DNA of 60,717 nt from Bacteriovorax sp. (GTDB lineage: Bacteria > Bdellovibrionota > Bacteriovoracia > Bacteriovoracales > Bacteriovoracaceae). Below the pieces are notes generated by a model. That model was not told the origin of the DNA. It saw only the letters and a program-made list of their open reading frames with translations, and ran no database searches. Position 1 is the stretch's first letter, and each line of letters opens with the position of its first letter. The stretch covers positions 1 through 60,717 of the forward strand of contig JACMNL010000046.1 of assembly GCA_014378525.1 (NCBI GenBank), written 5' to 3'. The position numbers were made by a program, and so were the translations under genes. Shown here piece after piece: positions 27,453 through 34,946 of the stretch.

Positions 27453-28154
27453 CTAGGAACGGATAATCTTCATAACCAGCATTAGACAACCAAAGAGAAT
27501 TGGCTGGTGAATAAGATAAATAAAAAGCGAATGTCTTCCCAAATAGTTCAGAGATTTAATCAGTCGGTTATTAGGAAAATCCAGTCGATGAATTCCTTTG
27601 TGCGCGGCAAATATCCCTATAAGACTCGCACCTACCCATGGAAATGGTGAAATATAATCCCACGACTCATGAGGAAGCTGCAGCCATGGCAAATTGTAAT
27701 CCCAGACGATGGAAGGAATAAATAAACACAGACCAACTGCAAGTGCCTCTTTCGGGCGTTTTAAAAATGGCAGTGACATCAATGAGCAGACAACAATCGA
27801 GTGCAGAGTGCCAAAATAAATCCAGTTCTCAGGGAAAAATTTAAAAGTTACGAGACTGATGACAGCGGCCCAGAAAACTAGAAGCAATATTCGTTTCCAG
27901 AATGGCCTCCACTTAATTCCATTTTTGTGAGCGAGAGTTAAGGCCACACCAACCGCAAATAAGAATAAAAAAACAATTAATCGCGGGAAAAAATACCAGA
28001 AGGGTGCATGGATCACATCAAAGGAGACAATCCCAAAGTGATCGAGATCGAAAGAAAAATGAAAGATGATCATCAAAACGACAGTGAAACCACGAAGGGC
28101 ATCGAGAAATAGCGAGCGGTCTGATGGTGATGAATTCTGTTTAATTTCTTTCAT
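27453..28154 (-). CDS. DUF1624 membrane acyltransferase-like protein
   Basis: 233 residues, about seven membrane helices. The N-terminus FLDALRGFTVVLMIIFHFSFDL matches the family signature (D-x-x-RG and the conserved His) of DUF1624/heparan-alpha-glucosaminide N-acetyltransferase-like proteins. Later landmarks are YFGTLHSIVV, PFPWVGASLIGI and GRHSLFIYLIHQP. Predicted to acetylate a cell-surface glycan or similar; the substrate cannot be read. It lies between resB and the divergent penicillin acylase gene. Confidence 0.85.
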   Translation of the reverse strand: MKEIKQNSSPSDRSLFLDALRGFTVVLMIIFHFSFDLDHFGIVSFDVIHAPFWYFFPRLIVFLFLFAVGVALTLAHKNGIKWRPFWKRILLLVFWAAVISLVTFKFFPENWIYFGTLHSIVVCSLMSLPFLKRPKEALAVGLCLFIPSIVWDYNLPWLQLPHESWDYISPFPWVGASLIGIFAAHKGIHRLDFPNNRLIKSLNYLGRHSLFIYLIHQPILFGCLMLVMKIIRS

Positions 28155-28175
28155 AGTTATGTTTAGATTATTCCT

Positions 28176-30566
28176 ATGAAAACATCATCCGGCAAGAAGC
28201 GATCATTAAAAATTGGTCTATTCATTTTTTCACTTTTAATTCTTTTAACGCTGGTATCAGGGTACGAATATCTTAAATCGCGCGTTCCTCAAATGAGTGG
28301 TTCCGTCTCGATTAAGGGATTATCTGCTCCTGTTGAAGTACTGCGCGATCAAAATGGTATCCCACATATTACTGCAAAAAATAATCTCGATGCTTTTCGT
28401 ACACTAGGTTACGTTATGGCCTCGGAAAGACTTTTCCAGATGGAAGTCAGCAGAAGGCTTGCTGAAGGTGAACTGGCCGAACTCTTTGGAGAAAAAGCTC
28501 TTCCTTCGGATAAACTTTTTAGAAATTTAGGACTTAAATCCGAGTCGCAGAAAACAATTGAAAGAAAATTAAAAGAGAATTCTTTTGACCCGGAAATGCT
28601 GGCCGAAATGACGGCCTATTATGATGGTGTAAATCAGTTTATTGCAACTGGACCTATGCCAGTAGAATTTAAAATTTTAGGAATAACTCCAAAACCTTTT
28701 TCGATGGTGGACGGACAAAGTTTTGTCGGATTAATGGCGTTTAGTTTTGGTATTGCCATTATGACAGAGCCACTTTTAACCAAGCTGGTGACGAGAATCG
28801 GCGGCGATCTTACGGACGATTTACGTAATGAAAAAATTCCTGAAAAACAAACAATTGTAACGACGAATGAAAAATTTAACATTGATACGACTGTCGTTAA
28901 TATTTTAAAAAATCTCGAGAATGGTTTTCCACTATTTGAAGGATCAAACGGCTGGTTGATTGCGGCCAGCAGATCAAAGTCTGGTTATCCTATTCTCGCC
29001 AATGACCCGCACATCTCTTACGCACATCCTGGAATATGGTTTGAAGCGCATATTAAAACTCCGACCTTCGAAACTTACGGTCATTTTTTATCATTGATTC
29101 CTTTTCCTGTTCTTTCTCACAATCGTGAAAGGGCGTGGGGATTAACAATGAGTCTGACTGACGATATGGATCTTTACCGCGAATCTATAGATCCGAAAAA
29201 AGAGACCTATAAATTTAAGGGAAAAGATCTTCCAATGACGAAAGTGGAAGAGATTATCAAGGTAAGAAAATCTCCTGACGTTAAACTTACCGTGTATAAA
29301 ACTCATCACGGTCCGATTCTTGATTATGCTTTTGGTGATGCCAATTCCAATGAAAAATCTCTGGCACTTCAATGGCCTTTTTACAGTCCTGAGAACGATC
29401 CGATGACCAGTGTATATAAAATGGGCCGCGCTACAAATATGAATGAATTTAAGGCCGCAGTTGCCACTGGCAAAGCTCCCGGACTTAATATTCTTTATGC
29501 AGACAAAAAAAATATAGGATGGTGGATTTTCGGTGAGATCTGGAAAAAACGCCCCGGAATCAAGACAGATTTTATTTTAAACGGTGAAAGTGGCGGCGAT
29601 GAAATTTTAGGAACACTAACAGAAGCAGAAAAACCTCATTCGGAAAATCCCGCCATTGGTGTGATTGTATCAGCTAATTCACGTCCTGCCGGGTACCCGA
29701 AAGAAACGCGCGGAGACTGGCAGCCTGATGACCGCTACAAAACAATTGAAACGGTTTTATCACACAATGAACTGTGGTCACCTGAGCAGACAATGGAGCT
29801 GCAATCGCTCAATATGAATTTTGAAAATAAAGCGATCCTTGAAACTCTTTTACAAGAGACGCATTTTAATTCGCAGGAAGATGTCGCAAAATATCTTCCT
29901 CCAATGGAAATACTAAAGAACTGGAACCTTACGTCTGACGTAGATTCGGCCGGTGCCGCGATTTTTTACACGTGGACCAGAGAAATCCAGAAAATGCTTC
30001 TGAAAGATTTAACCAAAGATGAGCAGGAAATTTACGCAAAAGTTCCCAATGGTCACATCTTCTTTAAAAGAGTCTTGAGTAATCGCGATTCAGTCTGGTG
30101 GAAAAAATTTGATAGAGGAGATCTCTTTAGGAATTCATTCATCAATTCTATCGCTATTTTAAAAAAGAGACTGGGCAATGATGAAAACAGCTGGCAGTGG
30201 GGGAAAATCCATACCTTGGAATTCGTTCATCCTATTGGCAGAATGAAGCCGTTTAATTATCTATTTAACCTTGGCCCATACCCGGTTCCAGGGGCCACTC
30301 AGGAAGTGAATAATCAAAAGGTCACAAGTTTCGAAGGAGATTTTTTAGTTAAGGCGGGGCCTTCGACTAGAAGAATTATCGATTTCGCACACCCGGAAAT
30401 CTCATGGGGGATTTTACCTGCCGGAAACTCAGGGCATATCATGTCGCCTTTTTACAGCAATCAGGTAAAAATGTTTCTGGAAGGAAAGTACAGACAACAG
30501 TTTCTCGATTTAAACGCAGACTCCAAAGAAGTGCGCTTTAAAATGACTTTTGTACCTCTTCGTTAG
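28176..30566 (+). CDS. penicillin acylase family Ntn hydrolase
   Basis: 796 residues. An N-terminal signal anchor (about 12-29) is followed by the small alpha part with EVLRDQNGIPHI and MASERLFQMEVSRRLAEG. Self-cleavage would expose Ser257 in FEGSNGWLIAASRSKSG, after which ILANDPHI continues the beta part. The family includes penicillin G acylases and quorum-quenching acyl-homoserine lactone acylases; the actual amide substrate is unknown. Located in the periplasm or outer face by its anchor. Its stop overlaps the convergent thiamine pyrophosphokinase-like gene by 4 nt. Confidence 0.92.
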   Translation: MKTSSGKKRSLKIGLFIFSLLILLTLVSGYEYLKSRVPQMSGSVSIKGLSAPVEVLRDQNGIPHITAKNNLDAFRTLGYVMASERLFQMEVSRRLAEGELAELFGEKALPSDKLFRNLGLKSESQKTIERKLKENSFDPEMLAEMTAYYDGVNQFIATGPMPVEFKILGITPKPFSMVDGQSFVGLMAFSFGIAIMTEPLLTKLVTRIGGDLTDDLRNEKIPEKQTIVTTNEKFNIDTTVVNILKNLENGFPLFEGSNGWLIAASRSKSGYPILANDPHISYAHPGIWFEAHIKTPTFETYGHFLSLIPFPVLSHNRERAWGLTMSLTDDMDLYRESIDPKKETYKFKGKDLPMTKVEEIIKVRKSPDVKLTVYKTHHGPILDYAFGDANSNEKSLALQWPFYSPENDPMTSVYKMGRATNMNEFKAAVATGKAPGLNILYADKKNIGWWIFGEIWKKRPGIKTDFILNGESGGDEILGTLTEAEKPHSENPAIGVIVSANSRPAGYPKETRGDWQPDDRYKTIETVLSHNELWSPEQTMELQSLNMNFENKAILETLLQETHFNSQEDVAKYLPPMEILKNWNLTSDVDSAGAAIFYTWTREIQKMLLKDLTKDEQEIYAKVPNGHIFFKRVLSNRDSVWWKKFDRGDLFRNSFINSIAILKKRLGNDENSWQWGKIHTLEFVHPIGRMKPFNYLFNLGPYPVPGATQEVNNQKVTSFEGDFLVKAGPSTRRIIDFAHPEISWGILPAGNSGHIMSPFYSNQVKMFLEGKYRQQFLDLNADSKEVRFKMTFVPLR

Positions 30567-31213
30567 TCTCTGATAATGGCCAGTGGTTTTTTCGTCTCTA
30601 TTGTAATTTCACCAAAACCAACATTGCTCACCCCTCTAGAACTGAGAGGGGGAAGTGACAGCCAATTTTTTGACTGGTATTCACATTCACCCGATAGCTT
30701 TATCTGATTGGGCTCAAAACTTGCGAGACTGAAGACGCCGTGAAAGTTTGCCTTATGTGTTCCGGTTCCAACGAAAACAATTTTATCATCGAGCTGGATA
30801 AGTGGTGCGCTGTTGCGTGGGAAATTTTTCAAATAAAGTGCGATCTCACCCATATTAAATATCTGGTGATCAATTCTTCCGCCTAAAAAACCTGCAAAGA
30901 GAGCAATCTCAGGGGCCATTTTTCCTTTTAATTTTGACAGAGCGAACGCCAGGTCAGAAATATTCTGTGAGGACTTCTTAATGGTCATGGGCATTTTGCT
31001 GCTGTCACCGTCGCCAATGACCATGGCATTCTTCATTAAGTACGGAGTTCTTATTTTGAATTTATCAGCGTGAACTGTGCCTCCGTCTATAAAGATAAGG
31101 CGCACATCAGGCACACTCAGAAACTTTTTAAGCACCTTCCAGGGAAATTTCATCGGGCCGATTATAATGAGTATCACAGGCATTTTTTCAGGATGTTTTT
31201 GTTTTTTTGTCAT
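30563..31213 (-). CDS. thiamine pyrophosphokinase-like protein with altered active site
   Basis: 216 residues. Landmarks of thiamine pyrophosphokinase: IDGGTVHA, VIGDGDS (canonical GDFDS), and GFLGGRIDHQIFNM (canonical GxxGGRxDHxLxN). The catalytic segment usually written K-D-x-T-D appears as SSQNISDLAFAL, with the first Asp replaced by Asn. It may therefore be slow, or act on another substrate. No thiamine biosynthesis gene is nearby. ATG start; divergent from the 202-residue hypothetical gene. Confidence 0.75.
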   Translation of the reverse strand: MTKKQKHPEKMPVILIIIGPMKFPWKVLKKFLSVPDVRLIFIDGGTVHADKFKIRTPYLMKNAMVIGDGDSSKMPMTIKKSSQNISDLAFALSKLKGKMAPEIALFAGFLGGRIDHQIFNMGEIALYLKNFPRNSAPLIQLDDKIVFVGTGTHKANFHGVFSLASFEPNQIKLSGECEYQSKNWLSLPPLSSRGVSNVGFGEITIETKKPLAIIRD

Positions 31214-31260
31214 GTTATGGTGTCCTCTACAGTGTTCACTATAAAGAAGGCAAACTCATC

Positions 31261-31866
31261 TTGAAAGTAAATTTGGATAAAATTTCGATTCGCGCGAAAG
31301 GATTTCTTGAAAGTCCGCAGTATTTAAAAGCTGATTTATTGGAAGATTTCGAGGTGGAATTAGATTCAAGTGACAAGATTTTGACAGTATTTCACAAGCT
31401 GAATTCCGACACTATCGAACTTATTTTTAGCGAAGCACTGGCAATTTTTTCTCGTAACAGAACCGAAAACGAGCTCTGGAAAATAAATTTTCGCGAATTC
31501 GAAAATTTTTTACGCGACGAAAATCACCTGCCGGCCTTTGAAGAATCAAGTGAACTTCTGGAAGAGAAACTCATTAAAATTAAAATTTCTCTAATCGCCT
31601 GTCTGATTAAAAAGCGCATGAAGGCAGATTTTGCGAAATTAGAGGAAGGCATTTCTCATTGGGGAAATCTTAATTTAACGTCAAGAAATATCTGGGCGAA
31701 GGATTTTCTTTCGGTCCTCGGATGGGAATTAATTTTCTGTAACGAAGACTCATTGACGGTGACTAAAGCTCCTCCGGGACTCGCAAATGAAAGTCTGGAA
31801 TTCTTATTTCAGAAGATATTCAGACAAGGTGTACAGGGCATTCCAATGAAAGTGGTTGCCGTCTAA
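31261..31866 (+). CDS. hypothetical protein (about 201 aa)
   Basis: About 201 residues from TTG 31261, which has AAGAAGG 10 nt upstream; an earlier TTG would run into the divergent gene's start. Mixed alpha/beta, acidic, no signal peptide or membrane helix. Two cysteines (SLIACLIKK, ELIFCNEDS). Not recognised. Its divergent neighbour is the thiamine pyrophosphokinase-like gene and it is followed by cytochrome c. Confidence 0.65.
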   Translation: MKVNLDKISIRAKGFLESPQYLKADLLEDFEVELDSSDKILTVFHKLNSDTIELIFSEALAIFSRNRTENELWKINFREFENFLRDENHLPAFEESSELLEEKLIKIKISLIACLIKKRMKADFAKLEEGISHWGNLNLTSRNIWAKDFLSVLGWELIFCNEDSLTVTKAPPGLANESLEFLFQKIFRQGVQGIPMKVVAV

Positions 31867-31933
31867 TAAGATTTTAGAGTAAAATTCATAAAGTTTAAGA
31901 TTATTTTACTTATATCTTCTTAATGAGGTTCTG

Positions 31934-32242
31934 ATGAAAAGCGCTCTTTCTTTAATTTCTGTTCTGTTACTTGCTTCTGTTTTTTCTTCTTCGAGCTTTG
32001 CTCAAGACGCTGCTAAAGGAAAAGCACTCTTTGCAGTTTGTATCCAGTGCCATGGTGCCGACGCTAACGGTATCGTAGAAAAAAAGGCCCCGCGCCTGTC
32101 TGGCCAGCACGACTGGTACCTTCTTAAACAACTTACAGAAATCAAATCAGGAGTCAGAAAGAACCCTGAGATGCTTCCATACATTGCCAAACTGACTGAG
32201 CAGGACTTCAAAGATCTTGCAGCATACATCACGACACTATAA
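31934..32242 (+). CDS. class I cytochrome c (c553-like)
   Basis: 102 residues with signal peptide (cleavage near SFA-QDA). The haem-binding site is CIQCH (Cys36, Cys39, His40) and the axial methionine is Met80 in NPEMLPYI. The mature protein of about 79 residues is a small monohaem electron carrier of the periplasm, similar to c553/c4 half-domains. It is expected to be matured by the ResB/CcsA system encoded 4 kb away. Single gene. Confidence 0.93.
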   Translation: MKSALSLISVLLLASVFSSSSFAQDAAKGKALFAVCIQCHGADANGIVEKKAPRLSGQHDWYLLKQLTEIKSGVRKNPEMLPYIAKLTEQDFKDLAAYITTL

Positions 32243-32282
32243 TTTTTAGACTCTCTATATATATAACCGGCAAAGGATTGCT

Positions 32283-32726
32283 ATGAAGTTAACTTTTAAA
32301 AAGGCCAAGACCGAAAAAGATATCAAGTCGATTCACGACTACAACATCGATGCATTCTCAGATTCTCCAGACTTCAAATGGACATTCGAAGAAATCAAAG
32401 GTGAAGTGGCCGACGGTTGGGAGCTATACTCGCTTATAAGCGATGCAGAGGTCGTTGCAGCGGTCTTCTTTAAAGTAGAGAGTGATTCACTCCTTACGAA
32501 GAACACGGCCATCAAGATCGATCACCAGGGTGCAGGACTGTCTCATTCTATAAAGGAATTCTTCGAGAAAGTGGCCCGCGAAAACAAACTTAAGAAGATT
32601 TATCACTACTGTCGTATCGACAATTTTAGAATGTATTCTTTGAATGAATCTCATCAATATAAGAAAACTCCGAGGAAACTTGGGCCTGAAGGACTGGTCG
32701 TTGAGTGGGTAAAAACTCTTAAATAA
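32283..32726 (+). CDS. GNAT-like N-acetyltransferase
   Basis: 147 residues. The central strand and pyrophosphate loop look like a diverged GNAT motif A: AIKIDHQGAGLSHSIKEFFEKVARE, followed by RIDNFRMYSLNESHQYKK as motif B (N-x-x-M-x-x-L-N-x-x-x-x-Y). The loop H-Q-G-A-G-L replaces the usual R-G-x-G-x-G. ATG start with a weak AAAGG ribosome site, 40 nt after the cytochrome gene. Substrate unknown. Confidence 0.72.
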   Translation: MKLTFKKAKTEKDIKSIHDYNIDAFSDSPDFKWTFEEIKGEVADGWELYSLISDAEVVAAVFFKVESDSLLTKNTAIKIDHQGAGLSHSIKEFFEKVARENKLKKIYHYCRIDNFRMYSLNESHQYKKTPRKLGPEGLVVEWVKTLK

Positions 32727-32733
32727 GAGGTTT

Positions 32734-32938
32734 CCCCAGCGAAAAAAGAGATGAATTCGACATCTCCCTAGGGAAAAAGTTAAAAAAAAAGAAAAAAAAA
32801 CGTTTTTTACTATAGACATGATGAAAATTTTCGAGCAATAATTTATCTATAGAAGAATTTCTCGAGGGAAAAATAAAAAATTCCCAGCGAAAAAAAGAAA
32901 ATGAATTAGAAAAAGTTACGGTTTCTATTACTATAAAC
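32734..32938 (+). repeat. duplicated promoter-like element upstream of the histone-like gene
   Basis: Two direct, imperfect copies. Copy A (32734-32817) and copy B (32883-32938) share in order CCCAGCGAAAAAA, ATGAATT, GAAAAAGTT, CG-TTT and TACTATAxACA. Each ends in a TACTATA box that could be a -10 element. The surrounding sequence is extremely A-rich (poly-A tracts up to nine). The more distal copy has an A-rich insertion. Together with the strong GGAGG before the gene this suggests tandem promoters driving high expression. Confidence 0.55.
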
Positions 32939-32985
32939 AACTTTAGACAATCAACAACATGTCTAATTTAACGGAGGATCCTCGA

Positions 32986-33447
32986 ATGGCAGTTAAGAAA
33001 AAAGCAGCTACAAAAAAAGTAGCAACTAAGAAAGCAGCTCCAAAAGCTACAAAAAAAGCAGCTACTAAAAAAGCAGCTCCAAAAGCTACTAAAAAAGCAG
33101 CAGCTCCAAAAGCAACTAAAAAAGTTGCAGCAAAAGCTACAACTAAAAAAGCAGCAGCAGCTCCAAAAGCAAAAAAAGCTCCAAAAGTTAAAACTGCTCG
33201 TAAACCAAACGCAGCTTTCATGAAAGCTCTTACTCCTTCAGCTATCCTTGCTGAAATCGTAGGAAACAAGCCACTTCCACGTACACAAGTTGTTTCTAAA
33301 ATTTGGGACTACATTAAGAAGCACAACCTTCAAAACCCAAAAAACAAAAGAAACATCATTGCAGACGACAAACTAGCTAAACTTTTTGGAAAAAAAGAAG
33401 TAACTATGTTCGAACTTGCAGGGATCGTTGGAAAACACCTTTCTTAA
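32986..33447 (+). CDS. histone H1-like Lys/Ala-rich tail fused to a SWIB/MDM2 domain
   Basis: 153 residues from ATG 32986, with GGAGG 8 nt upstream; an ATG at 32959 precedes that ribosome site and is rejected. Residues 1-75 are almost pure Lys-Ala-Thr-Pro with repeated KKAAPKATKKAA, like bacterial H1/Hc1-type nucleoid proteins. Residues about 78-150 form a SWIB domain (PSAILAEIVGNKPLPRTQVVSKIWDYIKKHNLQ, then IIADDKLAKLFGKKE). Comparable fusions are known in Chlamydia and some other bacteria. Predicted to bind and condense DNA. Strong ribosome site, tandem promoter-like elements and terminator suggest an abundant protein. Confidence 0.92.
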   Translation: MAVKKKAATKKVATKKAAPKATKKAATKKAAPKATKKAAAPKATKKVAAKATTKKAAAAPKAKKAPKVKTARKPNAAFMKALTPSAILAEIVGNKPLPRTQVVSKIWDYIKKHNLQNPKNKRNIIADDKLAKLFGKKEVTMFELAGIVGKHLS

Positions 33448-33475
33448 TTTTTAATTAAGCTAAAGTTCCATAAAG

Positions 33476-33502
33476 AAAGCCACCTTCGGGTGGCTTTTTT
33501 TT
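33476..33502 (+). terminator. intrinsic terminator of the histone-like gene
   Basis: 9-bp stem AAAGCCACC / GGTGGCTTT with a TTCG tetraloop and a run of more than eight T. Confidence 0.92.
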
Positions 33503-33580
33503 TTGTCATTCAAGCACAAGCGGTTGGTAGCTTGAACTCTAATACGAAGTTAAATTTTTTGATTGTTTCATTGCGGAGTA

Positions 33581-33603
33581 AAAATGCTCCACTGGAGCAT
33601 TTT
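33581..33603. terminator. hairpin AAATGCTCC/GGAGCATTT, copy 2, terminator for the minus-strand gene
   Basis: 10-bp stem AAAATGCTCC / GGAGCATTTT. Read on the minus strand it is followed by TTTTTACTC, so it can end the 403-residue gene. Its stem is almost identical to the hairpin at 18994-19016. Confidence 0.7.
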
Positions 33604-33609
33604 TTCAAG

Positions 33610-34821
33610 CTACTTCTTCAGAGCAGAATACTTCGTATCAACCGAATCAGAAACCCATTCAGTATTATCACTCTTTTTAACCGCTCTGGCAGTCCTTAAA
33701 AACTCATTACACTGAACACTTGAAGCAATATTCCCAGAACTCTCACTCTTGTTCTCAAGGTAATTTACACAGCTCTCGCCGTAAAAATTAAGATACTCGG
33801 GAAAATTCTTGGCAAATAGATTAATGATGGCCTTATTTCTCGGCAAACTTGCGTCTGTAAAAACCTTATCCGGAATTAACGGAAGTTTTTTTATCTCATT
33901 CAGGAGTTTTTGTCTTTTAGCGTACTGCGAACTCAGGTCTTCAACCTTTTTCCACGCAATATTCATTTTATCACCCACAACCGGCCCATCGAGCAGAAAG
34001 AGAATCGCATACAGATCCTCTTCTTCTTTTGATAAAAGACCTTTCGAAGACAATAGATTCATCGCCATTTCTTTTTCCAGTCCATTGGTAATGGTCGATT
34101 GAAGAGCAAGTCTTAAAGGCGCCACAACTTTCACAAAACATTTTTCCGGAATAAAGCGTTTTATGAGATTTTTATAATTCCCGTCGAAATCTTTATCAAA
34201 ACTTTCCTGAGTCAGTTTATTGATAATTGCCCTTTGAATATCAGGTTTTTCACAATATAGAGGTGAGATAGGATCATTCACCGCTGTCTGATAAAATGGC
34301 CAGGTCTTCACAGAACTTGGATAGAGTTCAACAATTTTTGCCAGATCAAGCCCGATATCCGGGTCTTTTTTAGAAAAATACCAGAAAGAATTTAATTCAC
34401 CATCACAGGTTTTAAATCCTTCACCTTTATCTTTTGAAGTGAGAGTCGAGGCCTGTTTATAACATTCACCATAAAACTTCTTGGCGTACATCGATCTTTT
34501 TAACTGGAAAAATTCATCATCAGTCATGGCACTTGAACGTGCAATGGACTCAATATGCTTGTAAGTTTTCATGCTGAAGTCTTTTGTCTTCAGTTTGTAA
34601 TCCACCATTTCCAGGGCCATAGACTGGTACATGTCTTTCCACAATTTTAGTCTTTCACTGGGACGGATGTCATTGACGTGAGTCAGAAATTCTTCGAAGT
34701 TCTTTTCGCGCTCTAAAACACTCAAATCTTTAAGCGTGTACAAAGGTGCCACTTGAGAAAAAGCAGGCGAGTTGAAGCCTGTGGTTTGGAGTAATAAAAA
34801 TGCGCTCAGAGATAATAGCAT
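33610..34821 (-). CDS. secreted hypothetical protein (403 aa)
   Basis: 403 residues with a signal peptide (MLLSLSAFLLLQTTGFNSPAFS). The mature part is helical and charged and contains about six cysteines (YGECYKQ, KTCDGE, LYCEKP, EKCFVK, ESCVNY, VQCNEF), spaced as if forming disulfides. No recognised domain; the helical repeat-like character would fit a TPR-like or alpha-solenoid fold, but no consensus is visible. No Shine-Dalgarno before the ATG. Single gene, divergent from putA. Confidence 0.8.
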   Translation of the reverse strand: MLLSLSAFLLLQTTGFNSPAFSQVAPLYTLKDLSVLEREKNFEEFLTHVNDIRPSERLKLWKDMYQSMALEMVDYKLKTKDFSMKTYKHIESIARSSAMTDDEFFQLKRSMYAKKFYGECYKQASTLTSKDKGEGFKTCDGELNSFWYFSKKDPDIGLDLAKIVELYPSSVKTWPFYQTAVNDPISPLYCEKPDIQRAIINKLTQESFDKDFDGNYKNLIKRFIPEKCFVKVVAPLRLALQSTITNGLEKEMAMNLLSSKGLLSKEEEDLYAILFLLDGPVVGDKMNIAWKKVEDLSSQYAKRQKLLNEIKKLPLIPDKVFTDASLPRNKAIINLFAKNFPEYLNFYGESCVNYLENKSESSGNIASSVQCNEFLRTARAVKKSDNTEWVSDSVDTKYSALKK

Positions 34822-34946
34822 AACTAAATTTTAGGGAGAGAAATGCTATTAGTCAAACTCCAAAAACTATTGGTGAAACCATGCGTTTTAAGTTAACTTT
34901 GTGAACACTTATTTTTTAAATTTCATCCCTTTACGGAGCCTTATCT

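Noticed and set aside
31890-31920. TAAAGTTT as a sigma-28 -35 box for cytochrome c
   Set aside because: The expected -10 position carries ACTTATAT, not GCCGATAA.
32943-33269. 108-residue Ala/Phe-rich minus-strand frame
   Set aside because: It is the complement of the Lys-Ala codons of the histone-like tail; such frames arise automatically.
33490-33699. 69-residue plus-strand frame after the histone-like gene
   Set aside because: Starts inside the terminator T-run and runs over the next hairpin into the minus-strand gene.
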